From: an uncultured Rhodocyclaceae bacterium
GTDB lineage: Bacteria; Pseudomonadota; Gammaproteobacteria; Burkholderiales; Rhodocyclaceae
Reading direction: 5' to 3'
Assembly (NCBI GenBank): GCA_900549295.1
Contig: URNG01000156.1
Coordinates: forward strand, 1 to 5,226
Length of the DNA stretch: 5,226 nt
Shown: positions 1-5,226 of the stretch, one piece after another
Layout: every line of letters begins with the position of its first letter
How positions within the stretch are numbered: the stretch's first letter is position 1
Made by a program: the position numbers and the translations under genes
The notes under the pieces: model-generated
Told to the model about the DNA's origin: nothing
The model's input: the letters and a program-made list of their open reading frames with translations, nothing else
Databases searched by the model: none

Positions 1-698
1 GACGGCGATTCCCCCCCCCCCCCCCCAAGAGCGCCTCGCCCCGCCGCCGTATCCCACTCGCAGGTCGGAGCCAACCTGGGGTAAATATCGGCCTCACCTT
101 CAGCGATTCTGCAAAATTTGAGCGAACTGCCGGCCTGCACGAGGTCCACTTCGCCCAGACGCGCGATAAAAGCCTGCGTTTCAGGGTTCAAATGGCTTTT
201 GCTTGCAACGACACGACACCGCCCTACCTGATCGACATCCGCCACGCGAATCTGCCGCACCTCAGCACCACGGCTCTTGTAAGCGCCCAGACCTGCACCA
301 CCCCAGTACATCTCGGCACTTGCCGGCGCATACACCACACCGAACACCGCCCTGCCTGCCTCGATCAAGGCGATATTCACCGTGAACTCGCCATTACGGG
401 CAATGAATTCCTTGGTGCCGTCCAGCGGGTCGATCAGCCAGAATCGCCCCTGCGGCTGGCGGTAACTCCATGAAACCTCATCCTCCTCCGAAACCACCGG
501 GCAAGCGGGCAACAGCTTCGCCAGCCCCGCCACCAGGACGCGATGCGCCGCCAAATCGGCCTGTGTCAGCGGACTGGAATCGGCTTTATGCTCAACGGCG
601 CCTGCGCCAGCCCGATACACCGCCATGATCGCATCACCTGCCGAAGTGGCGATGGCGCGCAATTCACCCCAGAGATCCTGATACTCGTTTTGTCGCAT
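1..698 (-). CDS. cysQ: 3'(2'),5'-bisphosphate nucleotidase CysQ, 3' end cut by window edge
   Basis: CysQ hydrolyses adenosine 3',5'-bisphosphate (PAP), left over when PAPS is used, to AMP and phosphate; it is a Mg-dependent, typically lithium-sensitive cytoplasmic enzyme of the inositol monophosphatase superfamily. Reading from the ATG at 698 gives 232 codons open to the edge. Seen in order: KADSSPLTQAD (residues 38-48), the acidic pair in VVSEED (68-73), the metal-binding signature DPLDGTKEF (90-98), GSSLKFCRIAEGEADIYPR (190-208) and WDTAAG (215-220). Together these are diagnostic of CysQ. After residue 220 the frame reads R-G-A-L followed by five glycines from a 16-base homopolymer, where the family normally has a G-Q-A-V/L-L-E-A-A-G-G-like stretch, so a sequencing or assembly error near 11-38 is likely. 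Family members are about 245-275 residues, so only a short C-terminus is missing. No clear Shine-Dalgarno precedes the ATG. It is divergent from cysD, fitting a shared role in PAPS metabolism. Confidence 0.93.
   Translation of the reverse strand, partial: MRQNEYQDLWGELRAIATSAGDAIMAVYRAGAGAVEHKADSSPLTQADLAAHRVLVAGLAKLLPACPVVSEEDEVSWSYRQPQGRFWLIDPLDGTKEFIARNGEFTVNIALIEAGRAVFGVVYAPASAEMYWGGAGLGAYKSRGAEVRQIRVADVDQVGRCRVVASKSHLNPETQAFIARLGEVDLVQAGSSLKFCRIAEGEADIYPRLAPTCEWDTAAGRGALGGGGGESP
11..26. repeat. 16-base C homopolymer within the cysQ 3' coding region
   Basis: Sixteen consecutive C on the plus strand, read as G on the cysQ strand, encode a run of five glycines just after the conserved WDTAAG motif. 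The downstream bases at 1-10 would read GG-I-A-V, a plausible CysQ continuation, only in a frame different from the one that enters the tract. The tract is thus either a miscalled homopolymer at a contig end or a true slippage-prone tract. The first is more likely, because an adjacent extra G near 38 also seems to disturb the family pattern. Confidence 0.9.
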
Positions 699-761
699 GA
701 TGCTGTACAATCGAAAAAATCAACTTTTTTATACCAACACGAAGAAATTTTCAGGCAAAAA
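699..761. promoter_or_regulatory. divergent promoter region between cysQ and cysD
   Basis: This 63-base gap separates the cysQ start (698, minus) from the cysD start (762, plus). It is about 30% GC, in sharp contrast to the GC-rich genes on both sides, as expected for promoters. For cysQ, the minus strand offers TTGCCT (753-758) and TATAAA (728-733) with a rather long 19-base spacer. For cysD, a TACAAT-like -10 lies at 706-711, without a good -35. An A6/T6 inverted repeat (about 714-730) sits centrally and could form a weak hairpin or a bent-DNA site. AGG at 753-755 lies 6 bases before the cysD ATG and is a short Shine-Dalgarno. That the region is regulatory follows from gene orientation; the exact boxes are inference, and no CysB or Cbl operator can be assigned with confidence. 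Confidence 0.5.
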
Positions 762-2225
762 ATGATATTTCAGCAAATTGCGACACACTCCAACCCCGCC
801 CTGCTCGGACTGGATCAAGTACGGATCTGGGACACCGATCTGGCCTTTGAGCACCTGCAAAAGCAAGGCGGCGTCGATAGCAAACGCACGGCAGAACGGC
901 GTTTGAACAGTCTGGGCATCTGGCCGGCGGAATTGCACGCAGAACAACTGAAGGACGAGCGCCAGCGCCCGCTCAAACAAAACGTGTTACGGCACGCGCT
1001 GGAACAGGCGCGCAAAAAACGCGAACGCGTGCTTTTCCTCCAATTGCACGAGTTACCCGGCGGGCAACCCTGCCTGCACGCCAACGACGCCCGCAGTGCC
1101 CGCTTCTGGCTGCCGCTCGCAGAATTGAGCGAAACCTCGCTCAACACGGCCATCAGCCAGCTACAGGCCCATATCGGCAAGCCGCTTGCCCTGTTCGGTC
1201 ACGGCGAAATCGCCAGATTTCTGCGCAACCTGCCGCAAAACGGCAACCTCCACACCTACCCGCAGGTGTATGTCCCTGTCGTTACGGAAGAACTGGAACG
1301 CGGTTCCAGTGCCGCAACCGGCATCCCGCTCTCGCCGCACCTCAAGCGCCTGGAAGCAGAAAGCATCCAGATCATCCGCGAAGCAGCAGCCGAGGCGCAA
1401 AACCCGGTCATGCTCTACTCCATCGGCAAGGACAGCGGCGTCATGCTGCATCTGGCGCGCAAGGCGTTTTATCCGGCACCGCCCCCCTTCCCCCTGCTGC
1501 ATGTGGATACCCGCTGGAAATTCGAAGAAATGTATCAATTCCGCGACCACATGGCCCAAGTCAGCAACATGGAACTCATGGTCTACACCAACCCGGAAGC
1601 CATAGCAAAGGACATCAACCCCTTTGACCACGGCTCCGCCCTGCATACCGACATCACCAAAACCGAAGGCTTGAAACAAGCGCTCGACAAGTACAAGTTC
1701 GATATCGTTTTTGGCGGCGCGCGCCGGGACGAAGAGAAATCCCGCGCCAAGGAACGGGTCTTCTCCTTTCGCACCCCAAGCCACCGCTGGGACCCGAAAA
1801 ATCAGCGTCCGGAGTTGTGGAACCTGTACAACACCCGCAAGAACCCCGGCGAAAGCATCCGCGTTTTTCCGCTTTCCAACTGGACTGAACTGGATGTCTG
1901 GCAATACATCTATCACGAGCAGATACCCATGGTTCCGCTCTACTTTGCCAAGGAACGCCCGGTCGTGGTGCGCGACGACATGCTGATGCTGGTAGACGAC
2001 GACCGCTGCCAACTGCTGCCGGACGAACAGATCGAAATCCGCAAGGTGCGTTTCCGCACCCTCGGCTGCTACCCGCTGACCGGCGCCATGGATTCCAACG
2101 CCGAACGACTGGAAGACATCCTTCTCGAAATCATCGATGCGCGCCAGTCCGAACGCCAGGGGCGCAAAATCGACACCGACAGCGCCGGTTCCATGGAAAA
2201 GAAAAAACAGGAGGGCTACTTCTGA
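762..2225 (+). CDS. cysD: sulfate adenylyltransferase subunit 2 (CysD) with an unusual ~190-residue N-terminal extension
   Basis: CysD is the catalytic subunit of heterodimeric ATP sulfurylase, making APS and pyrophosphate from ATP and sulfate with the GTPase CysN. From the ATG at 762 the product is 487 residues, against about 300 for the family. Residues ~192-487 are a full CysD: PHLKRLEAESIQIIRE, the PP-loop SIGKDSGVML (220-229), HVDTRWKF (247-254), HGSALHTDITKTEGLKQAL (290-308), FGGARRDEEKSRAKER (317-332), HRWDPKNQRPELW (341-353), FRTLGCYPLTGA (431-442) and the terminal SERQGR...GSMEKKKQEGYF. Residues 1-~191 are not recognised; they show a charged helical stretch (~62-88), a hydrophobic strand VLFLQL (90-95) and ALFGHGEIARFL (143-154). 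The frame is open further upstream to 543, but that part overlaps cysQ antisense, and 762 has an AGG 6 bases upstream and follows the AT-rich gap. No ATG lies between residue 1 and Met217. A GTG at 1266 could give a near-normal 319-residue CysD but lacks a ribosome binding site. Translationally coupled to cysNC. Confidence 0.92.
   Translation: MIFQQIATHSNPALLGLDQVRIWDTDLAFEHLQKQGGVDSKRTAERRLNSLGIWPAELHAEQLKDERQRPLKQNVLRHALEQARKKRERVLFLQLHELPGGQPCLHANDARSARFWLPLAELSETSLNTAISQLQAHIGKPLALFGHGEIARFLRNLPQNGNLHTYPQVYVPVVTEELERGSSAATGIPLSPHLKRLEAESIQIIREAAAEAQNPVMLYSIGKDSGVMLHLARKAFYPAPPPFPLLHVDTRWKFEEMYQFRDHMAQVSNMELMVYTNPEAIAKDINPFDHGSALHTDITKTEGLKQALDKYKFDIVFGGARRDEEKSRAKERVFSFRTPSHRWDPKNQRPELWNLYNTRKNPGESIRVFPLSNWTELDVWQYIYHEQIPMVPLYFAKERPVVVRDDMLMLVDDDRCQLLPDEQIEIRKVRFRTLGCYPLTGAMDSNAERLEDILLEIIDARQSERQGRKIDTDSAGSMEKKKQEGYF
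2209..2214 (+). promoter_or_regulatory. ribosome binding site of cysNC inside the cysD 3' end
   Basis: AGGAGG lies 10 bases before the cysNC ATG at 2225, within the last cysD codons. With the one-base TGATG stop-start overlap, it points to translational coupling of the two subunits. Confidence 0.75.
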
Positions 2226-4102
2226 TGAACGCCAGCACCGAACAACTGCACCAATGGCTGGCCGAACAGTCACGCCAGAGCACCTTGCGCTTCATTACCT
2301 GCGGCAGCGTGGACGACGGCAAAAGCACCTTGATTGGCCGCCTGCTCTGGGAATCGCAGCAGATTTTCGAAGACCAGCTCGCCGCCCTCGCCGCCGACTC
2401 CAAACGCCACGGCACCCAGGGCGAACAAATCGACCTCGCACTTTTGGTCGATGGCCTGGCAGCCGAGCGCGAACAAGGCATCACCATCGATGTGGCCTAC
2501 CGGTTTTTCTCCACCCCCAAACGCAAATTCATCGTCGCCGACACCCCGGGCCATGAGCAATACACGCGCAACATGGTCACTGGCGCATCCACGGCAGACT
2601 TGGCCGTCATCCTCATCAACGCCAAACAGGGCGTCATGGTGCAAACCCGCCGCCACGCCCGTCTGGTCTCGCTGATGGGCATCCGCCACGTGGTGCTGGC
2701 CATCAACAAGATGGACACCGTGGCCTTCGATGAGCGCACCTTCAAGCGCATCGAAGCAGAATTCGCCAAGCTCGCCGAGTCGCTCGATTTTGCCAGCATT
2801 ACGGCCATCCCCCTGTCCGCCCTCAACGGCGACAACATCACCAGCCGTTCCCCAAACAGCCACTGGTACAAAGGCCCGACCCTGATCGGCTACCTGGAAA
2901 CCGTCGAGACCGACAACGACAGCAGCAACGGCAACAGCCCGCAACTGCTGTTTCCCGTGCAATGGGTCTGTCGGCCTGATTCCAGCTTTCGCGGCTTTGC
3001 CGGCAGCCTGGCCGCTGGCAGCGTGCAGGTTGGTGATGAAGTACGCGTCACCGCCTCCGGGCAAACGGCCCAGGTCAAAGAGATCGTCACCTTCGATGGC
3101 AAGCTGCCGCGCGCCGACAGCGGCGATGCCGTCACACTGGTGCTGGATAGTGAAATCGACGCTTCCCGTGGCGACATCTTCACCGCCGCCGACACCCCGC
3201 TGGAAATGACCGACCAATTCACCGCCACCCTGATCTGGCTGCACGAAGAACCCGGTCTGGCCGGACGCAGCTACGAACTGAAACTGGCCAACCAGTGGGC
3301 CGGTGCCTCCATCACCGAAATCAAGCACTGCGTCAACGTCAACACCGGCGCGCTGGAACCCTGCAAACAAATGGAACTGAACGACATCAGCCAGTGCAAC
3401 CTGTCCCTGAGCCGCCTGCTGGCCTTTACCCCCTACCGGCAGTCCAAGATCCTGGGCAGTTTCATTCTGGTCGATCGCTTCAGCCAGGCCACGGTGGCTG
3501 CTGGCCTGATACAGCACAACCTGCGCCGGGCACAGAATGTACACCGTCAGGCATTGAGCATCGACCGTGCCGAACGTGAACATCTCAATGGACACAAAGG
3601 CAAGGTGATCTGGTTTACCGGCCTGTCCGGCTCCGGTAAATCCACGCTTGCCAACGCCCTGGAAAAAGCACTGCATGCCCAGGGCAAGCGCACCTACATC
3701 CTGGACGGCGACAATATCCGCCAGGGACTGAACAAAGACCTGGGCTTTACCGACGCCGACCGGGTAGAAAACATCCGCCGCGTCGCCGAAGTCGCCAAAC
3801 TGATGCTGGATGCCGGGCTGATCGTCATGACCGCCTTTATCAGCCCCTTCCGCGCCGAGCGGCAAATGGCACGCGAACTGATTGGCAAGGAAAACTTTAT
3901 CGAGGTATTTGTCGATACACCGCTGGAAATCTGTGAAGAACGCGATCCCAAAGGCTTGTACAAAAAAGCCCGCCGAGGCGAACTGCCGAACATGACCGGC
4001 ATTAACAGCCCATACGAAGCGCCCGAGCAGGCCGACATCACCATCCACACGGACAAGACCAGTCTGGAACAGGCGCTGCGGCTTCTGAGCCAGGAAATCT
4101 AG
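2225..4102 (+). CDS. cysNC: bifunctional sulfate adenylyltransferase subunit 1 / adenylylsulfate kinase (CysN-CysC fusion)
   Basis: A 625-residue fusion, the normal size for NodQ/CysNC proteins. The N-terminal GTPase part uses GTP hydrolysis to drive APS synthesis by CysD; the C-terminal part phosphorylates APS at the 3' position to give PAPS. GTPase motifs are intact: G1 GSVDDGKS (27-34), switch I EREQGITIDV (81-90) with Thr87, G3 DTPGH (106-110), G4 NKMD (161-164) and G5 SAL (198-200). Elongation-factor-like beta-barrel domains follow (about 240-435, including FPVQWVCRP and GSFILVDRFSQATVAAG). After a short linker the APS kinase begins at about 459: P-loop GLSGSGKS (466-473), DGDN (494-497), AFISPFRAER (537-546) with Ser540 matching the serine phosphorylated in E. 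coli CysC, and DPKGLYKKARRGELPNMTGI (574-593). No key residue is missing in either half. Start ATG at 2225 is set by the overlap with the cysD stop and the AGGAGG upstream. The cysD-cysNC pair with divergent cysQ forms a PAPS supply module. No clear intrinsic terminator follows. Confidence 0.97.
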   Translation: MNASTEQLHQWLAEQSRQSTLRFITCGSVDDGKSTLIGRLLWESQQIFEDQLAALAADSKRHGTQGEQIDLALLVDGLAAEREQGITIDVAYRFFSTPKRKFIVADTPGHEQYTRNMVTGASTADLAVILINAKQGVMVQTRRHARLVSLMGIRHVVLAINKMDTVAFDERTFKRIEAEFAKLAESLDFASITAIPLSALNGDNITSRSPNSHWYKGPTLIGYLETVETDNDSSNGNSPQLLFPVQWVCRPDSSFRGFAGSLAAGSVQVGDEVRVTASGQTAQVKEIVTFDGKLPRADSGDAVTLVLDSEIDASRGDIFTAADTPLEMTDQFTATLIWLHEEPGLAGRSYELKLANQWAGASITEIKHCVNVNTGALEPCKQMELNDISQCNLSLSRLLAFTPYRQSKILGSFILVDRFSQATVAAGLIQHNLRRAQNVHRQALSIDRAEREHLNGHKGKVIWFTGLSGSGKSTLANALEKALHAQGKRTYILDGDNIRQGLNKDLGFTDADRVENIRRVAEVAKLMLDAGLIVMTAFISPFRAERQMARELIGKENFIEVFVDTPLEICEERDPKGLYKKARRGELPNMTGINSPYEAPEQADITIHTDKTSLEQALRLLSQEI

Positions 4103-4129
4103 CAGGCTGTGCCCAGGGCTATCCCAGAA

Positions 4130-4165
4130 AGAGCGTCAGCTTACCGCTGATCGAGGCACCGCTCT
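4130..4165. repeat. nested imperfect inverted repeat after cysNC
   Basis: Outer arms AGAGCG (4130-4135) and CGCTCT (4160-4165) enclose inner arms TCAGC (4136-4140) and GCTGA (4146-4150) around a TTACC loop. The stem would have 11 base pairs with a 9-base bulge on the 3' side. It starts 28 bases after the cysNC stop. No T-run follows, so it is not a standard Rho-independent terminator. It could be an mRNA 3'-end stabilising or Rho-associated structure, or, given the recombinase next door, a recombination or regulatory site. The pairing is seen; the roles are inference. Confidence 0.5.
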
Positions 4166-4192
4166 GAATAGACTGATTGTGTTGAAGCCACC

Positions 4193-4208
4193 TCTCTCCG
4201 AGAAGAGA
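4193..4208. repeat. short inverted repeat upstream of the recombinase gene
   Basis: TCTCT (4193-4197) and AGAGA (4204-4208) flank the 6-base loop CCGAGA. The 5-bp stem is weak and could occur by chance. It lies 62 bases before the recombinase start, within the only stretch available for that gene's promoter. The rest of the 167-base gap 4103-4269 shows no credible small gene and no clear -35/-10 pair. Confidence 0.25.
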
Positions 4209-4258
4209 CTGCGCCTGACAAACCCTGCGCTGCTAACGTCTGCTCTCCCGCACCATCC

Positions 4259-4263
4259 AGGAG
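4259..4263 (+). promoter_or_regulatory. ribosome binding site of the tyrosine recombinase
   Basis: AGGAG is placed 6 bases before the ATG at 4270, an optimal spacing that fixes this start and shows the gene has its own translation signal. Confidence 0.8.
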
Positions 4264-4269
4264 ATCAGC

Positions 4270-5175
4270 ATGACGACACTCGACCAGGCCTGCCAGCAGT
4301 TTCTCGCCCACAGCCAATCTGCCAATAGCCTGTCCCGGCATACGCTGCGTGCGTACACCAGCGATTTGAAAGACTTTCAGCACTTCCTCAGCGGCCAGGA
4401 GAAACTAGCCGCCATTGGCAAGGAACATCTGCGTCAATACATCCGGCATTTACGCGAACACAGAAAACTCAAGGAAACCACGATCAAGCGCCGAGTAGCC
4501 TGCTTGAAGTTACTGTTCCACTGGATCAGGCGGGAAGGGATGCTCGGCACCAGTCCCTTCGACACGCTCAACGAACGCATCCGCCTGCCGAAAAGGCTAC
4601 CGCGCGCCATTGATAGCGGAGACGCCGCCCGGCTCAGAAAAGCCATTGTTCTTGGCAAAGAGCCGGAAGATCACGACGTGTTATGCGAAAAAACGGCGGT
4701 CTGCCTGCTTCTCGAAACCGGTATTCGAGTTGGCGAGCTGGCCAGCATCCAAATCAGCGACATATCGCTTGCCGATAGCCGTATCAGGATTCATGGCAAG
4801 GGCAACCGGCAGCGCTTCGCCTACCTGCTTTCCCCAGCAGCCCACGCGGCGATCCGGCATTACCTGCCCATACGCAAACAGACTGCCGCGAACAATGCAC
4901 ACCTTTTCGTTACCCAAAAGGGAAGAACGATGACGCCAGCGCTGCTGCGCAAAGCGCTGCGCCGGATCGTAAAACATGCCGGTATCGAAATACACGTCAC
5001 GCCGCACATGTTAAGGCACACCTGCGCAACCCAATGGCTTGAAGATGGATTAGACATCCGCTACGTGCAGAAACTGCTCGGCCATCACAGTATCTCGACC
5101 ACGGAAATTTACACGCATGTCTCGGATCAGGGACTGCGGGAAGCATTGATGCGAGTCAGTCAAGGAAGGGGGTGA
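4270..5175 (+). CDS. XerC/XerD-like tyrosine recombinase (integrase family)
   Basis: A 301-residue site-specific recombinase, close to the ~300 residues usual for XerC/XerD. It should cut and rejoin DNA through a 3'-phosphotyrosine intermediate. Residues ~1-92 form the helical core-binding (SAM-like) domain, with SLSRHTLRAYTSDLKDFQHF (20-39) and TTIKRRVACLKLLFHW (70-85). Residues ~112-295 are the catalytic domain. All catalytic residues are present: Arg153 in TGIRVGEL, Lys177 in HGKGNRQR, His246 and Arg249 in HMLRH, His272 in LLGHHSISTTEIYTHV, and nucleophile Tyr281. The gene therefore appears functional. It lies 167 bases after cysNC, with its own ribosome binding site. The usual partners of housekeeping xerC or xerD are not seen, so it may equally be an orphan integrase of a mobile element or genomic island. 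XerC, XerD or an element-specific enzyme cannot be told apart here, so no symbol is given. Its 3' end carries a purine-rich, Shine-Dalgarno-like stretch (5162-5175). Confidence 0.94.
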   Translation: MTTLDQACQQFLAHSQSANSLSRHTLRAYTSDLKDFQHFLSGQEKLAAIGKEHLRQYIRHLREHRKLKETTIKRRVACLKLLFHWIRREGMLGTSPFDTLNERIRLPKRLPRAIDSGDAARLRKAIVLGKEPEDHDVLCEKTAVCLLLETGIRVGELASIQISDISLADSRIRIHGKGNRQRFAYLLSPAAHAAIRHYLPIRKQTAANNAHLFVTQKGRTMTPALLRKALRRIVKHAGIEIHVTPHMLRHTCATQWLEDGLDIRYVQKLLGHHSISTTEIYTHVSDQGLREALMRVSQGRG

Positions 5176-5190
5176 TAACTAGGAATTATC

Positions 5191-5226
5191 GTGACCGGAA
5201 AAATCTCGCGGACAGAAGTGCTGGCT
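5191..5226 (+). CDS. possible start of a downstream gene, cut by window edge
   Basis: A GTG at 5191 is preceded by AGGA (5181-5184) at 6-base spacing and opens a frame that reads MTGKISRTEVLA to the edge. It begins 15 bases after the recombinase stop, so it would be co-transcribed with it. Twelve codons are too few to recognise a family or to exclude a chance open frame. The call rests only on the ribosome binding site and spacing. Confidence 0.35.
   Translation, partial: MTGKISRTEVLA

Noticed and set aside
192..473. Plus-strand open frame of 93 codons
   Set aside because: It lies antisense to cysQ, which shows full family motifs, and its translation has no recognisable domain.
543..761. 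Upstream 73 codons in frame with cysD
   Set aside because: Most of this stretch is antisense to the well-supported cysQ 5' end, and the remainder is the AT-rich promoter gap; the ATG at 762 has a short Shine-Dalgarno and matches the change in composition.
762..1331. Glycosyltransferase family 25-like reading of the CysD extension
   Set aside because: A helix followed by VLFLQL superficially recalls the strand before the EDD motif in such enzymes, but the acidic motif is absent, so the assignment is not supported.
1266..2225. Internal GTG start giving a near-normal 319-residue CysD
   Set aside because: No purine-rich ribosome binding site precedes it, and the 500 bases before it are open and have coding-like codon use. 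It remains the main alternative to the extended form.
1161..2273. Minus-strand open frame of 370 codons opposite cysD
   Set aside because: Antisense shadow of the conserved CysD core; no domain is recognisable and no promoter or ribosome binding site stands out.
2270..4048. Minus-strand open frame of 592 codons opposite cysNC
   Set aside because: It is the long antisense shadow expected of a GC-rich gene; the plus strand carries all GTPase and APS kinase motifs.
4103..4269. Integron attC/attI-like site before the recombinase
   Set aside because: Looked for GTTRRRY and RYYYAAC core sites; the nearest matches (around 4181 and 4231) each fail at one required base and are not paired. The recombinase also shows no integron-specific insert that I can recognise.
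4141..4383. Minus-strand open frame of 80 codons across the intergenic gap
   Set aside because: Nearly half of it is antisense to the recombinase gene, and it lacks recognisable motifs and a credible ribosome binding site.

Overview
The window looks like chromosomal DNA from a GC-rich proteobacterium. Protein style (CysD and CysNC close to beta- and gamma-proteobacterial forms) suggests a beta- or gammaproteobacterium, but the sequence alone does not fix the genus. The 16-base C homopolymer at the very left edge, with a reading frame that stops matching its family there, suggests the window begins at or near a low-quality contig end.

Layout: (1) 1-698, minus strand: cysQ, a 3'(2'),5'-bisphosphate (PAP) phosphatase, running off the left edge. 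(2) 699-761: a short AT-rich divergent intergenic region that must hold the promoters of both cysQ and the plus-strand operon. (3) 762-2225, plus: cysD, the PP-loop subunit of ATP sulfurylase, here carrying about 190 extra N-terminal residues that I do not recognise. (4) 2225-4102, plus: cysNC, the GTPase subunit of ATP sulfurylase fused to APS kinase, overlapping cysD by one base. (5) 4103-4269: a non-coding gap with inverted repeats. (6) 4270-5175, plus: an intact XerC/XerD-like tyrosine recombinase. (7) 5191-5226: the possible first 12 codons of another gene, cut by the right edge.

How the genes work together: CysD and the CysN part of CysNC should adenylylate sulfate to APS, driven by GTP hydrolysis. 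The CysC part should phosphorylate APS to PAPS. CysQ should remove PAP, the by-product of PAPS use. The set is therefore a complete PAPS-making and PAP-clearing module. Neither a PAPS reductase (cysH) nor a sulfotransferase is visible, so the final use (cysteine synthesis or sulfation of a polymer or lipid) cannot be decided here. The recombinase looks like a separate unit with its own ribosome binding site, and may mark the edge of a mobile or island-like segment.

The most unusual item is the N-terminally extended CysD. No CRISPR array, rRNA, tRNA, complete insertion sequence or convincing Rho-independent terminator was seen.
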